In this document: piece by piece, positions 15,501 to 25,561 of the stretch
Position numbering within the stretch: the stretch's first letter is position 1
Layout: every line of letters starts with the position of its first letter
Assembly (NCBI GenBank): GCA_036850595.1
Contig: CM072162.1
Location: forward strand, 19,521,758-19,585,757
DNA: 64,000 nucleotides
Direction of reading: 5' to 3'
From: Rhyacichthys aspro
Lineage: Eukaryota > Chordata > Actinopteri > Gobiiformes > Rhyacichthyidae
Program-made: the position numbers and the translations under genes
The notes under the pieces: generated by a model
Databases searched by the model: none
What the model saw: only the letters and a program-made list of their open reading frames with translations
What the model was told of the DNA's origin: nothing

Positions 15501-17242
15501 GAGTTAGAGCCAAGACTGTTTTTATTGAAGTGTGGTTGTTATTGTATAAACTAACGTGTTTTTCTCAGAGGAATGAATTACTGGAAAGTCTTTCATTCAG
15601 CTGCATTTTTATCTCAAGGTAAGTCCAAAGTTCAGCTCGACTCAAGGTTAGTAAAGCCTCGAACACTTCTACAACACCTCCTTGTTTTTGTGGCTTTAGT
15701 ACAGATCATATAGCAATAAAGAATTTATTAGGGCATAACTGTATCAGCAAAGCGATAATGACCTACAGCATAAATGACACATGGAGGTATAATGTGTAGG
15801 ATTTCCAGGCCTGTTGTCTTTTCTTCAGGTTTCTAGTGAATAAATGTCAAATCCAGGTTTACTCTGGCTTTTCAACCATCTATCCCCCTGTCATGTAGTT
15901 TTTCTATATTTCCCTTTCTCCTCTGAGCTGGTATTGGCTGAAAGCTACAGATTAAGAACGGTCCCTTCCTCGTAAACAAAAGAAAAGAATGAAACACAGC
16001 GAGACGGAAGCTGGTTTACAAATACATTCACCTCCACATTGTTCCAAAGAGCCATAGAAGTGGCATAAAATTGATTTACACTGTGCACAGAGTAATTTAA
16101 TTGTCAATGGAAATCCTGCATGTTGTGTCTATAAGATGCCTTTACTTGGCTAAAAATAATTCAGGCTTTGTGAGTCTTTCTAAGAGTTTTTCCAAAACAG
16201 TGGGACTGGACTAAATGTTGGCTCACAGAGGGTTATATTTAACATTTAAAAAGACATATGTGTGTAATATGTCTAATATTGTGATTTAGACTGGGAGATT
16301 TCTATAGGCTTCCAACCTATACATTATGAGAAAATGACACACATGAATGTAAACGATGATAACGGGAGACACGCAGTGATTTTACTGCTTTTTACTACAT
16401 TTACTTTATAGCTTACATTGTATATGGTAAAATAGGGTTTACATACATCACATGTGACTGCCATAAACTCGTTTGGTATCTGAAATAGTCGTTTAAAATG
16501 GATTTTGCATTATAAATATCAACTTTTGTGAACACTTTCTATGACACCAGTGTCTAAGATTTACGCACATAACGTAATATAATCATAGTTACAAGTGCTC
16601 AGTGTTGTGCATTTATTAGCAAACATTCATTACACATTATACTACATTATCACTTTATAAGATCACTTTTTTTTGCTGCTACCTACTGTTTCCACTGGCC
16701 TCAAACTTACAGCTATATTTCATCATTTCATCATTTTATTAATCCCAAAGGAGAATATAATATAATATAATGCATCAAACTTTAATTATGATGTATTATA
16801 GGCTATACTGGATATCTATTATACATAATTGTAAATGTGTGCTTTGAGTCAAGTGTTGTCAATGACTAGCTTCTTATCTTAAAGCTAAAGCCAATAAATC
16901 ATCAGTGGTAAACACCTAATTAATAAATGTCATTGAATAAACTTTTAAATCACTTCAAACTTGATCAATAAGTCTGTTTGGTGAAGTTTCATTTATAAAT
17001 CAGTCATAAGTTGATATTTAGAGCTAGCGTTAACTCCGTGGAGACTCTGAGCTCCAGGAAGTTTCCCCGTGACTTTCTCCGTGAACTCGTCCAGGTGCTG
17101 CCCCGCACTCACCGTCCTCGTGCATCCGCGCCGCCTGCATGTGCTCCACGGCCGCCGGGATCCTGTCCCACTGACACTCGGCCCGGTACCGCTCCAGCTC
17201 CGCCTCGATCCGCAGCTGAGTGAAGGAGACGCGGGCTGCCAT
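557..17242 (-). CDS. ttc7a: Tetratricopeptide repeat protein 7A, 5' half (exons 1-9, partial)
   Basis: TTC7 proteins are TPR-rich scaffolds that, with EFR3 and FAM126/hyccin, hold PI4KA at the plasma membrane to make PI4P (family knowledge). Coding exons on the minus strand: 17113-17242, 11774-11937, 11512-11680, 6664-6794, 5805-5929, 5086-5164, 4757-4926, 1614-1677 and 557-694. All have GT-AG borders and join in phase to 390 residues. Residues 1-43 carry the family N-terminus (MAARVSFTQLRIEAELERYR, then CQWDRIP). Exon 3 holds a TPR-like stretch (PRYLNEALLLMAKVHYVQGR, residues 99-118). Exon 4 has LSEREEESLSCF, exon 8 has CPQDVVEEAVLLLLITESM, and exon 9 ends YDLLTIGMARRGQYGMLSE. Exon 2 (LLLAESLLEECLHEN) fits TTC7A better than TTC7B, and mcfd2 next door agrees. 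Human TTC7A is about 858 residues, so the remainder lies left of position 1. The start was chosen by family alignment; an in-frame ATG exists at 17446. Confidence 0.96.
1963..2285 (+). repeat. Degenerate hAT-like repeat (copy related to 43198-43986)
   Basis: Inside ttc7a intron 7. It contains CAAAATCTGTGCTCAAGTAAA, then runs of AGTAAAAGTA, then TTGGACAAATAAG, in the same order as the repeat starting at 43198, whose left end CAGAGGTGGG is typical of a common teleost non-autonomous hAT-like family. The terminal bases here are too eroded to define ends. Confidence 0.5.
2982..3050 (+). repeat. Dispersed teleost repeat fragment (TTCCAATCCAATTTATTTGT type)
   Basis: The run TTCCAATCCAATTTATTTGT followed by ATAGCGCATTTCAAAAACA and AAAGTGCTG matches a very common short repeat in fish genomes that I recognise from memory. 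It lies in ttc7a intron 7 and is only a fragment. Confidence 0.5.
7545..7857. mobile_element. Non-autonomous hAT-like element in ttc7a intron 3
   Basis: The left end TAGGGCTGTGCAATTAATCG and the right end ATAATCGAGCAGCCCT are imperfect inverted repeats. The interior has mirrored AATCG and AATTGTGATT segments, as in the widespread AGGGCTGCNCGAT element family of fish. No clear 8-bp target duplication remains, so the copy is old. It carries no coding sequence. Confidence 0.6.
9391..9744 (+). repeat. 21-bp minisatellite in ttc7a intron 3
   Basis: Sixteen head-to-tail units plus a partial one, with consensus near GGTTTTAGTTGGATTTGAAC followed by A. Units start at 9391, 9412, 9433, 9453, 9474, 9495, 9516, 9537, 9558, 9579, 9600, 9621, 9641, 9661, 9682, 9703 and 9724. 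Three units (starting 9433, 9621 and 9641) are 20 bp instead of 21. Most copies differ at one to five positions, so the array is diverged and not recently expanded. A short GGAT microsatellite follows at about 9769-9785. Confidence 0.9.
11938..17112 (-). other. ttc7a intron 1 (about 5.2 kb)
   Basis: Long first intron between a donor at 17112 and the acceptor TTTTAG before 11937. It is mostly AT-rich unique-looking sequence. It holds a repeat fragment at about 14690-14830, a possible fragment of the AAAGCAACACTATGTGACTT type at about 13066-13330, and a short TTATTAATCCCAAAGG motif near 16738 of a kind often seen in fish repeats. Apparent open frames here lack any protein resemblance that I can see. 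Confidence 0.6.
14690..14830 (+). repeat. Dispersed repeat fragment shared with 43572-43790
   Basis: The segment has CATTTGTTTACAAGTGG, then AACTTTGGAAGAAAAAACAT, then CTGCTAGAGTCCAGTGTATT. The same blocks in the same order occur at 43638-43760. Two related copies in one window point to an interspersed family. I see no terminal inverted repeats or coding sequence. Confidence 0.6.
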
Positions 17243-17400
17243 GGCCGGTCTGTCCCGGTGATGGAGCCCGTGGAGGTGGTGGTTGGAGTAGTCCCCGGAC
17301 ACGATGGGAGTAACTGCGGACTGACACAGAGGAATAAAGTGTGAGAGCAGCAGGAGGAGGAAGAGGAGGAGGAGGAGGACTACACTGAGCACACACGGGC
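17030..17400 (-). promoter_or_regulatory. CpG-rich ttc7a first exon and 5' leader
   Basis: Around the ttc7a start codon the sequence is unusually rich in CG dinucleotides (dense between about 17100 and 17310), in contrast to the AT-rich flanks, as expected of a vertebrate CpG-island promoter. Just upstream on the minus strand (17343-17385) is a pyrimidine-rich tract, read on the plus strand as repeated GGA/GAG. No TATA box is obvious. The transcription start cannot be placed from sequence alone. Confidence 0.5.
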
Positions 17401-18389
17401 ATGAGTCAGTGTAAACAGGCTGGAAAAGTGACAAATGAGACTTCAACTAGACTCACTTCAACTCTAATCCAGCACTTCTTCAGAGGAATTAACTACTTTT
17501 GCACAAATAAGAGACAGGCTTCTTTGGTGCACAAGTTACTACACAGTTTTTCCACTTTAAAACTCTTTTATATTGTCATATCTTCACTGTATGTGGGCAT
17601 TTGGGTGTGTTAATGGTTTGTTTACAGCTATGGTTAGATATGGGCTGAGGAGGTAAGGGTAACAAATAACCTCTAGTGTTTAAAAGCATTGTAGAAAAAG
17701 TTTAAATATTGACATCATTACTGGCTTAGAAACTTCAATTTAGTGTATGTTGTTGGTATATTTCGCCAAAGTGAACCCAAAGCAGAAAATAATTCAGTCT
17801 AATACCTTCTATTGCGCATACTACTCATATTATATAGCTCTAATAGGAAGTAGTAGTAGAAATAACTTGCATTTATACTTCTAACTTGTCCGAGAGTCAA
17901 TAAATAATATAAAATGAGACTCCAGACGAGTTCAGGGTCAGTCTGATGTTAGACAGACTGATTATTTTGCTACTACTACTACTACTTTATACTCAAGGCT
18001 CTACTACTGGTACTACTGGTGGTACTCTGACTCTTTTTGGTGAGATATTTTATGATGAAATAACCATTAAACATGTAATTATGCTAGTTTTTGTTATAAA
18101 AATTTGGTCAAAATTTGGTTTCAAAAGGAAATATAATAAGAAATGTAGTCACTTACAGCATAATATAACACAGCATAACCCAAAAAAAAGTCAAATCACA
18201 AAGGGCTTTTCATAAAGATGCATAGGTACAACTTAAAATGAATAAAAAATGAATGAATGGTTTTATCGTGTGTAGGACTTTGTGGCGTTTGAATTAATCA
18301 GTTTATAGGCTATATTGATGCTGTGTGTGGAAAATGTTTTAAGAATAATATTTCTGCTGCGTTTTGTCTTCATACTGACCCCTAGTGGT

Positions 18390-18680
18390 CCAGTAAACAC
18401 TAGGAATGTCCCAACACCACTTTTTTTCCCCAAAACAAGAGCAGGTACTTAAATAATCTGTACCAGTACGAGATTACAGATAGAGGCCAATACTTTCCTG
18501 AACCAAGACCAAGTCAAGACCAAGAGCAAGGATTCCATTGAAAATAAACGGTATAATTTTCCAATCCCAATAATCATGAGGACAAATAAACCAGTTCTTT
18601 GTCAGGCTTGATTTAAATGAGATCTTGAAGTCCGAGACCAAGACTTTTTATCGAATACTAATAAGTCTGTTTTTGTCCTA
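18390..18680. repeat. Degenerate DNA-transposon-like repeat
   Basis: The left part reads ACTAGGAATGTCCCAACACC, followed by a T tract and a CAGGTACTTAAATAATCTGT segment. Further on is repeated GACCAAGAC/GAGACCAAGAC. This resembles a common teleost non-autonomous element starting with GGNATGTCCC. The ends are not resolvable. Confidence 0.4.
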
Positions 18681-19318
18681 ATCCTGAAACAAGTTGTAAT
18701 CTAATCCAAAAAAACATACACATCTCAGCCTTCTGTAAATATCCTCATCCAAATCAGACAACAATAATCTACTGTAACTTTACAGCTTTGGAAATGGCTT
18801 TATGAAAATATGGTCATGTAAATAAAATGTATTTGCATGTGCACTGTAGTTCCTGTTACAGCAATGCAATGTAGAAAGCAAGTTTGAAGCATTTTTGGGT
18901 CTAGTTTATCACATTCAAATCATGAATGGTAATCACTGAAATGTACCTAAAGGAGAAATAAAAAAAAGAGTTGAAGCATTTTGTTGTGTCATGTTTTGAA
19001 GCGAGCACTTCAACTCTTTGCTGTCCGTTTGCTTTAGAGACTTCAGTCAGCAAAGGTCACTGTTTGAAAAGCGCGTGGCATTTTGAGAGGGCTTGATCTG
19101 CTGCTGCCGTCGAGAGTAAAAAGAAGTGTGTCTTCCTCTTAAGAGCCACGCCGTTAATCTATTAACACTTTAACAGGATCAGGTAGAGCTTTAGAGGCAG
19201 CAGTGCAAAAGAGAAGTGAGTGCCGCTGCTGTAGATCATAGCACGGTATAACAAACACAGGAGGCTACATAGAACTTAAACCTTTACTTTTTGTTGAGTA
19301 ATGAAAAAATGAATGAAA

Positions 19319-19482
19319 TAGGGCTGCACAATGTATCCTATATATCCTATTAAACATTTATCGGAAATGGCAATATCAAAACAAAAGACAAAAGCTGCCT
19401 GAACTGCAATAAAAGCTGCAACTGCTGGTTGTATCACAATGCACCACCATATTGCATGGGTTCTTAATGTTGTGCAGCGGCG
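19319..19482. repeat. Eroded hAT-like fragment (AGGGCTGCACAAT end)
   Basis: It begins with TAGGGCTGCACAATGTATCC, the recognisable terminus of another fish hAT-like family. A possible decayed right end, GTTGTGCAGCG, lies near 19471-19481. There is no target duplication or coding capacity. Confidence 0.4.
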
Positions 19483-19933
19483 TTGACACTGTTTGTAGTA
19501 ATGAAGTTAAAAAAATGCAAATAATAGTGAGAATTTTCCATTTACCCAAAGATATGTATACATTTAATAAACTACAACAATGTCAAAGAAAAAAACAGCT
19601 TAAGATTCTACAAAAAGGAAGAAATTGGTGAAGACAAAAAGGAAACTACCTGAGATACTCTGGTCCATCTGACAGGAGGCTACAGGTTGTCATGGTGACT
19701 ATAGAGATTGACTAAGGGGCTTTAAGGGACTACTGTACTGAAAAAGATGAATGAAACCTCCAGCCTTTTGAACAGAGACTTGGGAGCGTCATTTTCTTTC
19801 TGGAAACTTGACATTTGTTTCATAAATGGATGATGTTCCTCGCTCAGAAAGTACTGCGGCTCAACAACAACAACACGCTGAGATCCTCCTGAGTCTCTGA
19901 TGAACAGCTGAGCCACAGGAACACGCCCCCCGG

Positions 19934-19952
19934 TGACGTAAGAGAGACGTCA
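19934..19952. promoter_or_regulatory. Two adjacent bZIP/CRE-type motifs upstream of mcfd2
   Basis: TGACGTAA at 19934-19941 and AGACGTCA at 19945-19952 are opposed CRE-like half or full sites, directly preceded by a GC-rich CGCCCCCCGG run. Such sites are bound by CREB/ATF-type factors in general. They lie about 0.6 kb upstream of the likely first mcfd2 exon; function is inferred only. Confidence 0.35.
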
Positions 19953-20445
19953 AAACAAAGATCGTGTATTTGTCCAAGAGCAGAATTTTCAATTTTACTT
20001 GTTGTTTTATGTAGAAAAATGTGACGAGTCGCCCACTCTCTCTTAACTTTTGATAAAAGTGCAATAAATACTAATAAAGAGAACGTTACTAATAAAAGAT
20101 GAAAAACAAGTTAAAGCATAAAAGCTATATTGATATCTACTAAACAACCCCCTTTTTTTCCCCAAAAAATTGCTGTAAATAAGTAGAAATGTAGAGATAG
20201 GTATGTAAAATATAAAAAAAAAATTGGTAAAACTTCAGCCACCAACACGAAGCAGAAGATGAATTCATGAAATTTTAATTTTATATACAAGATTAAAATA
20301 TAAAAGTGATTGTTTTTGTTTTTTGTTAGAAAAATAGAAAATGGGTACAATTTCTGTCAAAATGTTCTTCACCCACATTTTCTAAACGACGAGGCACAAT
20401 GTGGACATAACACTCACTTCCTGGTTCACTCTCTGATGACTTTGA

Positions 20446-20450
20446 CCAAT
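20446..20450 (+). promoter_or_regulatory. CCAAT box of the mcfd2 promoter
   Basis: GACCAATCAGAG contains a full NF-Y-type CCAAT(CAG) motif about 115 bp before the predicted splice donor of the non-coding first exon. A CACTTCCTGG ETS-like motif lies about 30 bp further upstream. The placement fits a TATA-less promoter, but the start site is not determined. Confidence 0.5.
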
Positions 20451-20479
20451 CAGAGTGAGCTGTCGTGTCCAAGTTCCCT

Positions 20480-20564
20480 ACGGCAACCCAGAAGGTCCAT
20501 AAGGGCTCAGTTCGATCTTCGTTCAGTGCTTCTAATTCAACAACATAACTGTCTCCTGACTCAG
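20480..20564 (+). other. mcfd2: Probable non-coding first exon of mcfd2
   Basis: A strong donor, TCAG then GTAAGA, ends this exon at 20564. The coding exon begins with an acceptor only one base before its ATG, so the message needs an upstream 5' UTR exon, and this is the best candidate. The 5' limit is arbitrary. The resulting intron is 20565-21666. Confidence 0.5.
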
Positions 20565-21667
20565 GTAAGACAATCAAACATTTTAGATATTAATCCACCT
20601 TTTCAGACATTGTTTCAGTCAGTATGGAGCCTCTAAAGAAAGAAATACACGAGAAGTAAATCCCGACGTTCAACGAAGAATTGAGCAAACAAAATCCGTT
20701 AAAAACGCTTTAGGCTAATTCTCGAAACAGTTATTTCTAATTCATAGCAATGCGTTGTTATGACACTGTCTTTCTCAAATTACTAACTTTGTCTTCCGTG
20801 TTTTATTGCATTCAAGACAAAAACAGCATGCGAAAACAATTTAAATACACATTTTTCTTATGCTTAGGTCAGTGAGTTGAAACTGCAGTCAATGATTGAC
20901 AAACTCTTCTAAAAACAGACTCACAAAATGTATTATTGTCGATGTGACAGCTGTATAAAACGGATAAAGGAGCTCTAAAGAGAAAAGTTATAGACAAAAT
21001 GGTTTTGTGCAAAAAGAGGAAGGATTTGTGTCAATGTCTCAAAGTTAAATGTGTGTCTAGGTTTAAGACAAGTCTGAGATGATGAGGATGAGATGATAAA
21101 GTCCTCTGTGATAAGCAGTGTCTAGACAATAATCTCCTTTGAGCCATAATGTGCCACTCCTGCACAAAGAAAACTATTTGTATAAGGTTTTAAGTTAGGA
21201 AAGTTTAGATAGAAATAGTTGGTACTAATCCAATATATAAAGGTGTCTAAAATCTTAACTTATAATGATTTAAGCTTTAAGTAGGCCACTTTTCAGACCT
21301 ACTGGTACATTATGAACCTCCTAGACCTGTCAGATCATTGGAGATTTGTGATAATACATCTATATTCATCTTTTAACTCACATTTTTATTAAACATTTGC
21401 ATTTGATCCTGCATTCATTCAGACATTTTAATAAAAGATCCATTCTACTGTAATGTTATTTGATTTTTACCTAATTTAAATATGTTATTTGTAAATGGCA
21501 TGCTAAATTATGTGTTAAATGATCTTGTTTTGTTTAAGGCACGTTGATATACTATACAAGTAAAATGGCCTTGCATATTTTTTTCACAATAATTAAAATA
21601 AGAGAATTTGTACTTTATTTTTACAGAGTTTTATTTAATGTATTGAACTTTCTTTTGTTTCTGCAGA

Positions 21668-23108
21668 ATGAGGAGTAGTAGGTCCTGTTCACAGTTCGGG
21701 GGTCTGTTATTGGTCCTGTCCTGTTGCCTGTTGACCGTTCACTCTCATGAGGAACAACATCATCAACAGCAGCCGCCGGACGTCGAGAGTGAGGCTCACG
21801 TCACGGGTCACGGTCGCTTCGACAAAAACATGGTTCAGGACCAAGAGTGAGTGACCCTCAACACTTTACTCAGACCTAATTCAAACCGATGATGAACTTT
21901 GTTAAAGTGGAGTGAGACGTACATAGAGTTGTTTTTGTTTTTTCCCCTCAGTCACATCATGGAGCATTTGGAAGGAGTGATAGACAAACCGGAGAATGAC
22001 ATGACGCCTCAGGAGTTACAGCTGCACTACTTTAAAATGCACGATTATGACGGTAACAACCTGCTGGATGGACTGGAGCTGGCCACAGCCATCACCCACG
22101 TGCACAAAGAGGTGGGGCCTGCACATAATCCCTGTTTACCTCAGTCTCATCACTCTATTGTCACACATAGGTCTTTATTTTGGTTACTGCCTCTTGACTA
22201 AACACTTTGCTCCATATTATCTGTTGTCCTATCTAAGGTTTAGTCAGTCGTGTTTGTAGTGTGTTTTTGTGAGTTCATGAGGTAATTATAGCACGTAATG
22301 GTCATAAGAAGGTGTTTTCCACAAAGTGAAGCTCTGAAGGTGTGCTGTATACTATTGTACTTTTCAAAGACATCAATACTGGATAAATGTATGCTATTTT
22401 ATATGTGTAAGATTGATCTGGATTAGAAAACAGTATCATAGACCCCTATTTATTTGTTATTTGACAAGAAAAAATAAATAATACAGTTTTATTAAACAGT
22501 TGTATTGGGCACAGTGTACTATATTTCTACTGCCAGGTTTATGAAGTCCTTCTCTTATCATTCAACAGTATATCGTCCTAATACATATACTAGTTCATTA
22601 TGATTTTGACTTAACATTTATACAGTAGACTCCACACTTAGGTCTGGTTTTTGGTCTTACTTTGTGCTTATGTGCCGTTCTTTCAGTCTATGTTGCTGTT
22701 CTTTTTGTAGATAGTTTTATTGCAGTTTCATGATAAATCCTCCTGTTCACATATCCTCAACCTGAACATGCTCAAAGCCTGAAAGAGACACCAAGGATTA
22801 ACTGAACAATAGCATTCAAGACTAAGATTGTTAGGTTTTGTGTGACCAAGTGGAACCGAGACATATCCATTATAATTTTATGAGACTTTTTCAATGCACA
22901 TTACTACACGAGTGCAGCAAACTCAGTAACTCATATTCTTACTTCAGTTTTTCCTCTTTAAAACGTTGTCTTTCAGGAGCGAGGGGAGAACAGCCAGCCG
23001 ATGAAAGAGGAGGATCTCATAAGTCTCATAGATGACGTACTTAAAGACGACGACAAAAACAATGACGGTTACATCGACTACGCAGAGTTCGCCAAGTCTC
23101 TGGAGTAG
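21668..23108 (+). CDS. mcfd2: Multiple coagulation factor deficiency protein 2 homologue
   Basis: MCFD2 is the luminal calcium-binding partner of the lectin LMAN1/ERGIC-53. The pair carries cargo such as coagulation factors V and VIII from ER to Golgi (family knowledge). Coding exons 21668-21846, 21952-22111 and 22977-23108 join in phase to 156 residues; human MCFD2 is 146. A signal peptide is visible (hydrophobic core LLLVLSCCLLTV at 13-24, likely cleavage after VHS-26), then a His/Gln/Glu-rich linker (27-50). HIMEHLEGVIDKPEND (61-76) leads into EF-hand loop 1 (DYDGNNLLDGLE, 91-102). EF-hand loop 2 is DKNNDGYIDYAE (139-150), and all calcium-ligand positions are intact in both. The protein ends FAKSLE without a KDEL signal, as in the family. 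It is divergent from ttc7a and convergent with prop1. The start ATG lies one base after the acceptor TTTCTGCAG. Confidence 0.98.
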
Positions 23109-25175
23109 AGAGTCTAAAAACACTTCGATAACTACAGGAAGACACTGAGGGTCAGGCAGCGACGGCCGGTCAGCACAAAGAGACGAACCAAACTGTCAGC
23201 ACAAAGTATGATCCAGTCAGGACTCAATAATGAAGCCTTAGGTGAATCTCCAGATGAGGTTTAGGTTAGTGTCTAAATGACAGCATCAATCACTTGTTTA
23301 CATTTAGTTAAACAGCAACAATTGAAAGTTTAAATGATATAAACATTATCAGAGGAAGTGCACTTTCAAAATGTTGTGAAAGTCAAATATAGAGACCACC
23401 CCTTTAACAACCAATCATGCTTTTGTACTAAAAAGATATACCTTTAGAAAGCTGATGTTTTTTGATTTAGATTTGAAGTGCTGTAGTTTGTTTTCAGCTC
23501 TGTTTCTCTTGGTGCCACATACTTTATAATCCATTCAGACTAAAAATAGTATGTTAAGAAAAAAGTGCAGGGTTGGAAATTAAAACTACTTGAATGTCAC
23601 TAATGTGCCAGTAAATGTAGTTTAATTTGTCCATCAATTTAACACCCAAAACCCAACCAATTCAAATACTTCATTACATCAAATAGCTCACCTCATTTCA
23701 CTTCAGAGTTCAACTTTTGAACATTGTGATCCCTCAATTGTGTGGTTCATTTTCCTTCCCGTTTCTCCATTTCTGTTGTTTCTTTTTCACTCTGGAATAG
23801 ACAGAATCATTATTTTACAGATTTATTGATTCGATGTTGATGAACTGTGCAGGCCAACAATGAACGGGAGCGTCTCTTATTCAAATGGGAGTCTAGGCAC
23901 TTTTACGTGACCGTGTAATTGACCAAAGCTTGCTGTTAACACAAAGGAAATTCTCTATTTAAATCCCTCAATATAAAGCCTAGACGAAGTTTTAAAGTGG
24001 CGTTTTTTCACAGATTATTCTTCTTACAATATTGTATTAGATGATTAAAAGGTAAAAATTGCACTCTGCAGATTTAACATGCCTAATTCACATTTTTCCC
24101 TTGAACAATGTCCCTACCATTTCAAAACAAAACTTTATAATTTTTTTGCACGTAGCCATTTTTCTATTGCACTGCTAACTTAGTGTTTCATTATAGGTCC
24201 ATAGTGAGTCTAAATTTTCTATAGGAATCAGTTTGAGCGTATATAATGTCTGCGTCTAAGTGTTAACCCAGTGATGAACCAATGATTGTCCAGACTGTAC
24301 CTCGACTCTCGCCCAAAGCATCTGGGATAGGCTCTAACCCCTGTGACCCCAGAGAAAGCACAAGCAGTAAAAGAGAAATGAATATCACTACCTCAAACTA
24401 AAACATTACTGTGGCTTTTCTTCTTAACATACTAAAGATAGTTGCCAGCCCGATACATCTTTAACTTCATCCTTTACTTTCACTGGACCGTAGTTAAACG
24501 GTGATGCACTGTGGCTCAGCGTCGTGGACCAAACGATACGTGTGTGATGCTTCTTTAGCCGTTTGTAGAGAAGATGGCTTGAGAAATCAGTAATTTTAAT
24601 GACAGTGAAAAGTGGCCTTGCCGAGACGAGAGTGTGTTGTAGTTTATTTTTGTTTGTAATGAATGTCATCAGCTGAGACTCATGCAGCATTTCAGCTCAG
24701 CTCGGTCGCTCGTAATACAGCACATAGGAGTTGTCCTTGACTGAATCTCTTATTTTCCACTGGATAAGCTCAAGTAGTTGTGTAGTAAGATAAAAAACAT
24801 ACCACATACTATAGAGCTCTATATACAACACACAAAAATACTACTTTTTCATCTGCAGTTTAGTCAAATCTGACTTGCTTCATGGGTTTCTGAGTTTCAG
24901 TGCTTTGCTTCAGACATTCGCCGCCTTTAGCACAGATTATTATTTAATGTGAGATCTGTGTGTTTGTCAAAGTGTTAGATACATCTGTAATTATTTCTAG
25001 CCGAGTCCATATTTGTGTGGATGAGTCTATTTTTGCCATCAGTGTTGAGTCTTGGATTCATTCAGATTGCTGAATGTTGATATTTAAAAAGTGAAAAAGC
25101 ATAACAGAAGCAACCGTGTTGTCTCTGTAATGTGAAATATATATTGTAAAATAAATAGACTTTACAATTTCCTTT
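23109..25175 (+). other. mcfd2: Likely 3' UTR of mcfd2 with poly(A) signal
   Basis: After the stop there is no further exon. The AATAAA that I find before prop1 is at 25150-25155, implying a 3' UTR of about 2 kb; an earlier ATTAAA variant occurs near 24045. The region is AT-rich and includes a dispersed repeat at 24270-24385. The extent is inferred from the signal, not from transcripts. Confidence 0.45.
24270..24385 (+). repeat. Dispersed teleost repeat fragment
   Basis: CTCTCGCCCAAAGCATCTGG followed by GATAGGCTCTAACCCCTGTG and a GCAGTAAAAGAGAAATGAAT tail is a well-known kind of fish interspersed repeat (consensus-like GGGATAGGCTCCAGCCCCC). Related fragments occur at 53930, 56603 and 60190 in this window. 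It lies within the likely mcfd2 3' UTR. Confidence 0.6.
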
Positions 25176-25183
25176 AAGCGGTC

Positions 25184-25189
25184 TTTATT
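25184..25189 (-). terminator. prop1: Candidate poly(A) signal of prop1
   Basis: TTTATT on the plus strand is AATAAA on the minus strand, 373 bp beyond the prop1 stop codon. A second AATAAA lies at 25538-25543, only 19 bases after the stop, and could give a very short 3' UTR. The distal site is about 30 bp from the mcfd2 signal on the other strand. Confidence 0.35.
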
Positions 25190-25561
25190 TCAAAACAAAA
25201 TGTGACTTGTATTAGTGACTTTATACTATGCAAAGGACAGAATGAAATAAAAAAATGAAAAATACAAAGAAATTCAAATGATAGGGGTACATTTTTCTCT
25301 TTCTATTATATGATGATGTTGAGACGAAGGGGGTTTGTCTTTACTGTGTGATTCAATGCAGCTACAGCACAAGAACTTCAACAAAATTCTTCCAAAATCT
25401 GTCTGATAACTTTAAATATTCACAGGGTCTGTATAATAGCAAAATGTCTAATGGCAAATGAAATTAATTAATTAAACTACCTCTGGATCCAATACAAATC
25501 TTGCTCTAAATGCGTTTATAAAATTTCAATCTAAACTTTTATTTGGTAAAGATGATTCCCT

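Larger units (their letters stand above)
17401..20440. other. Divergent intergenic interval between ttc7a and mcfd2
   Basis: About 3 kb between two genes transcribed away from each other. It holds a TAC trinucleotide run at about 17970-18020, degenerate transposon-like sequence at 18390-18680 and 19319-19482, and a pair of bZIP-type motifs at 19934-19952. No gene is supported; the short open frames have low-complexity or AT-rich translations. Confidence 0.6.

Noticed and set aside
17030..17446. ttc7a beginning at the upstream ATG 17446 as the main product
   Set aside because: TTC7 family proteins begin near the MAAR/MAAK position; the extra 68 residues are low-complexity and lie in the CpG-rich leader.
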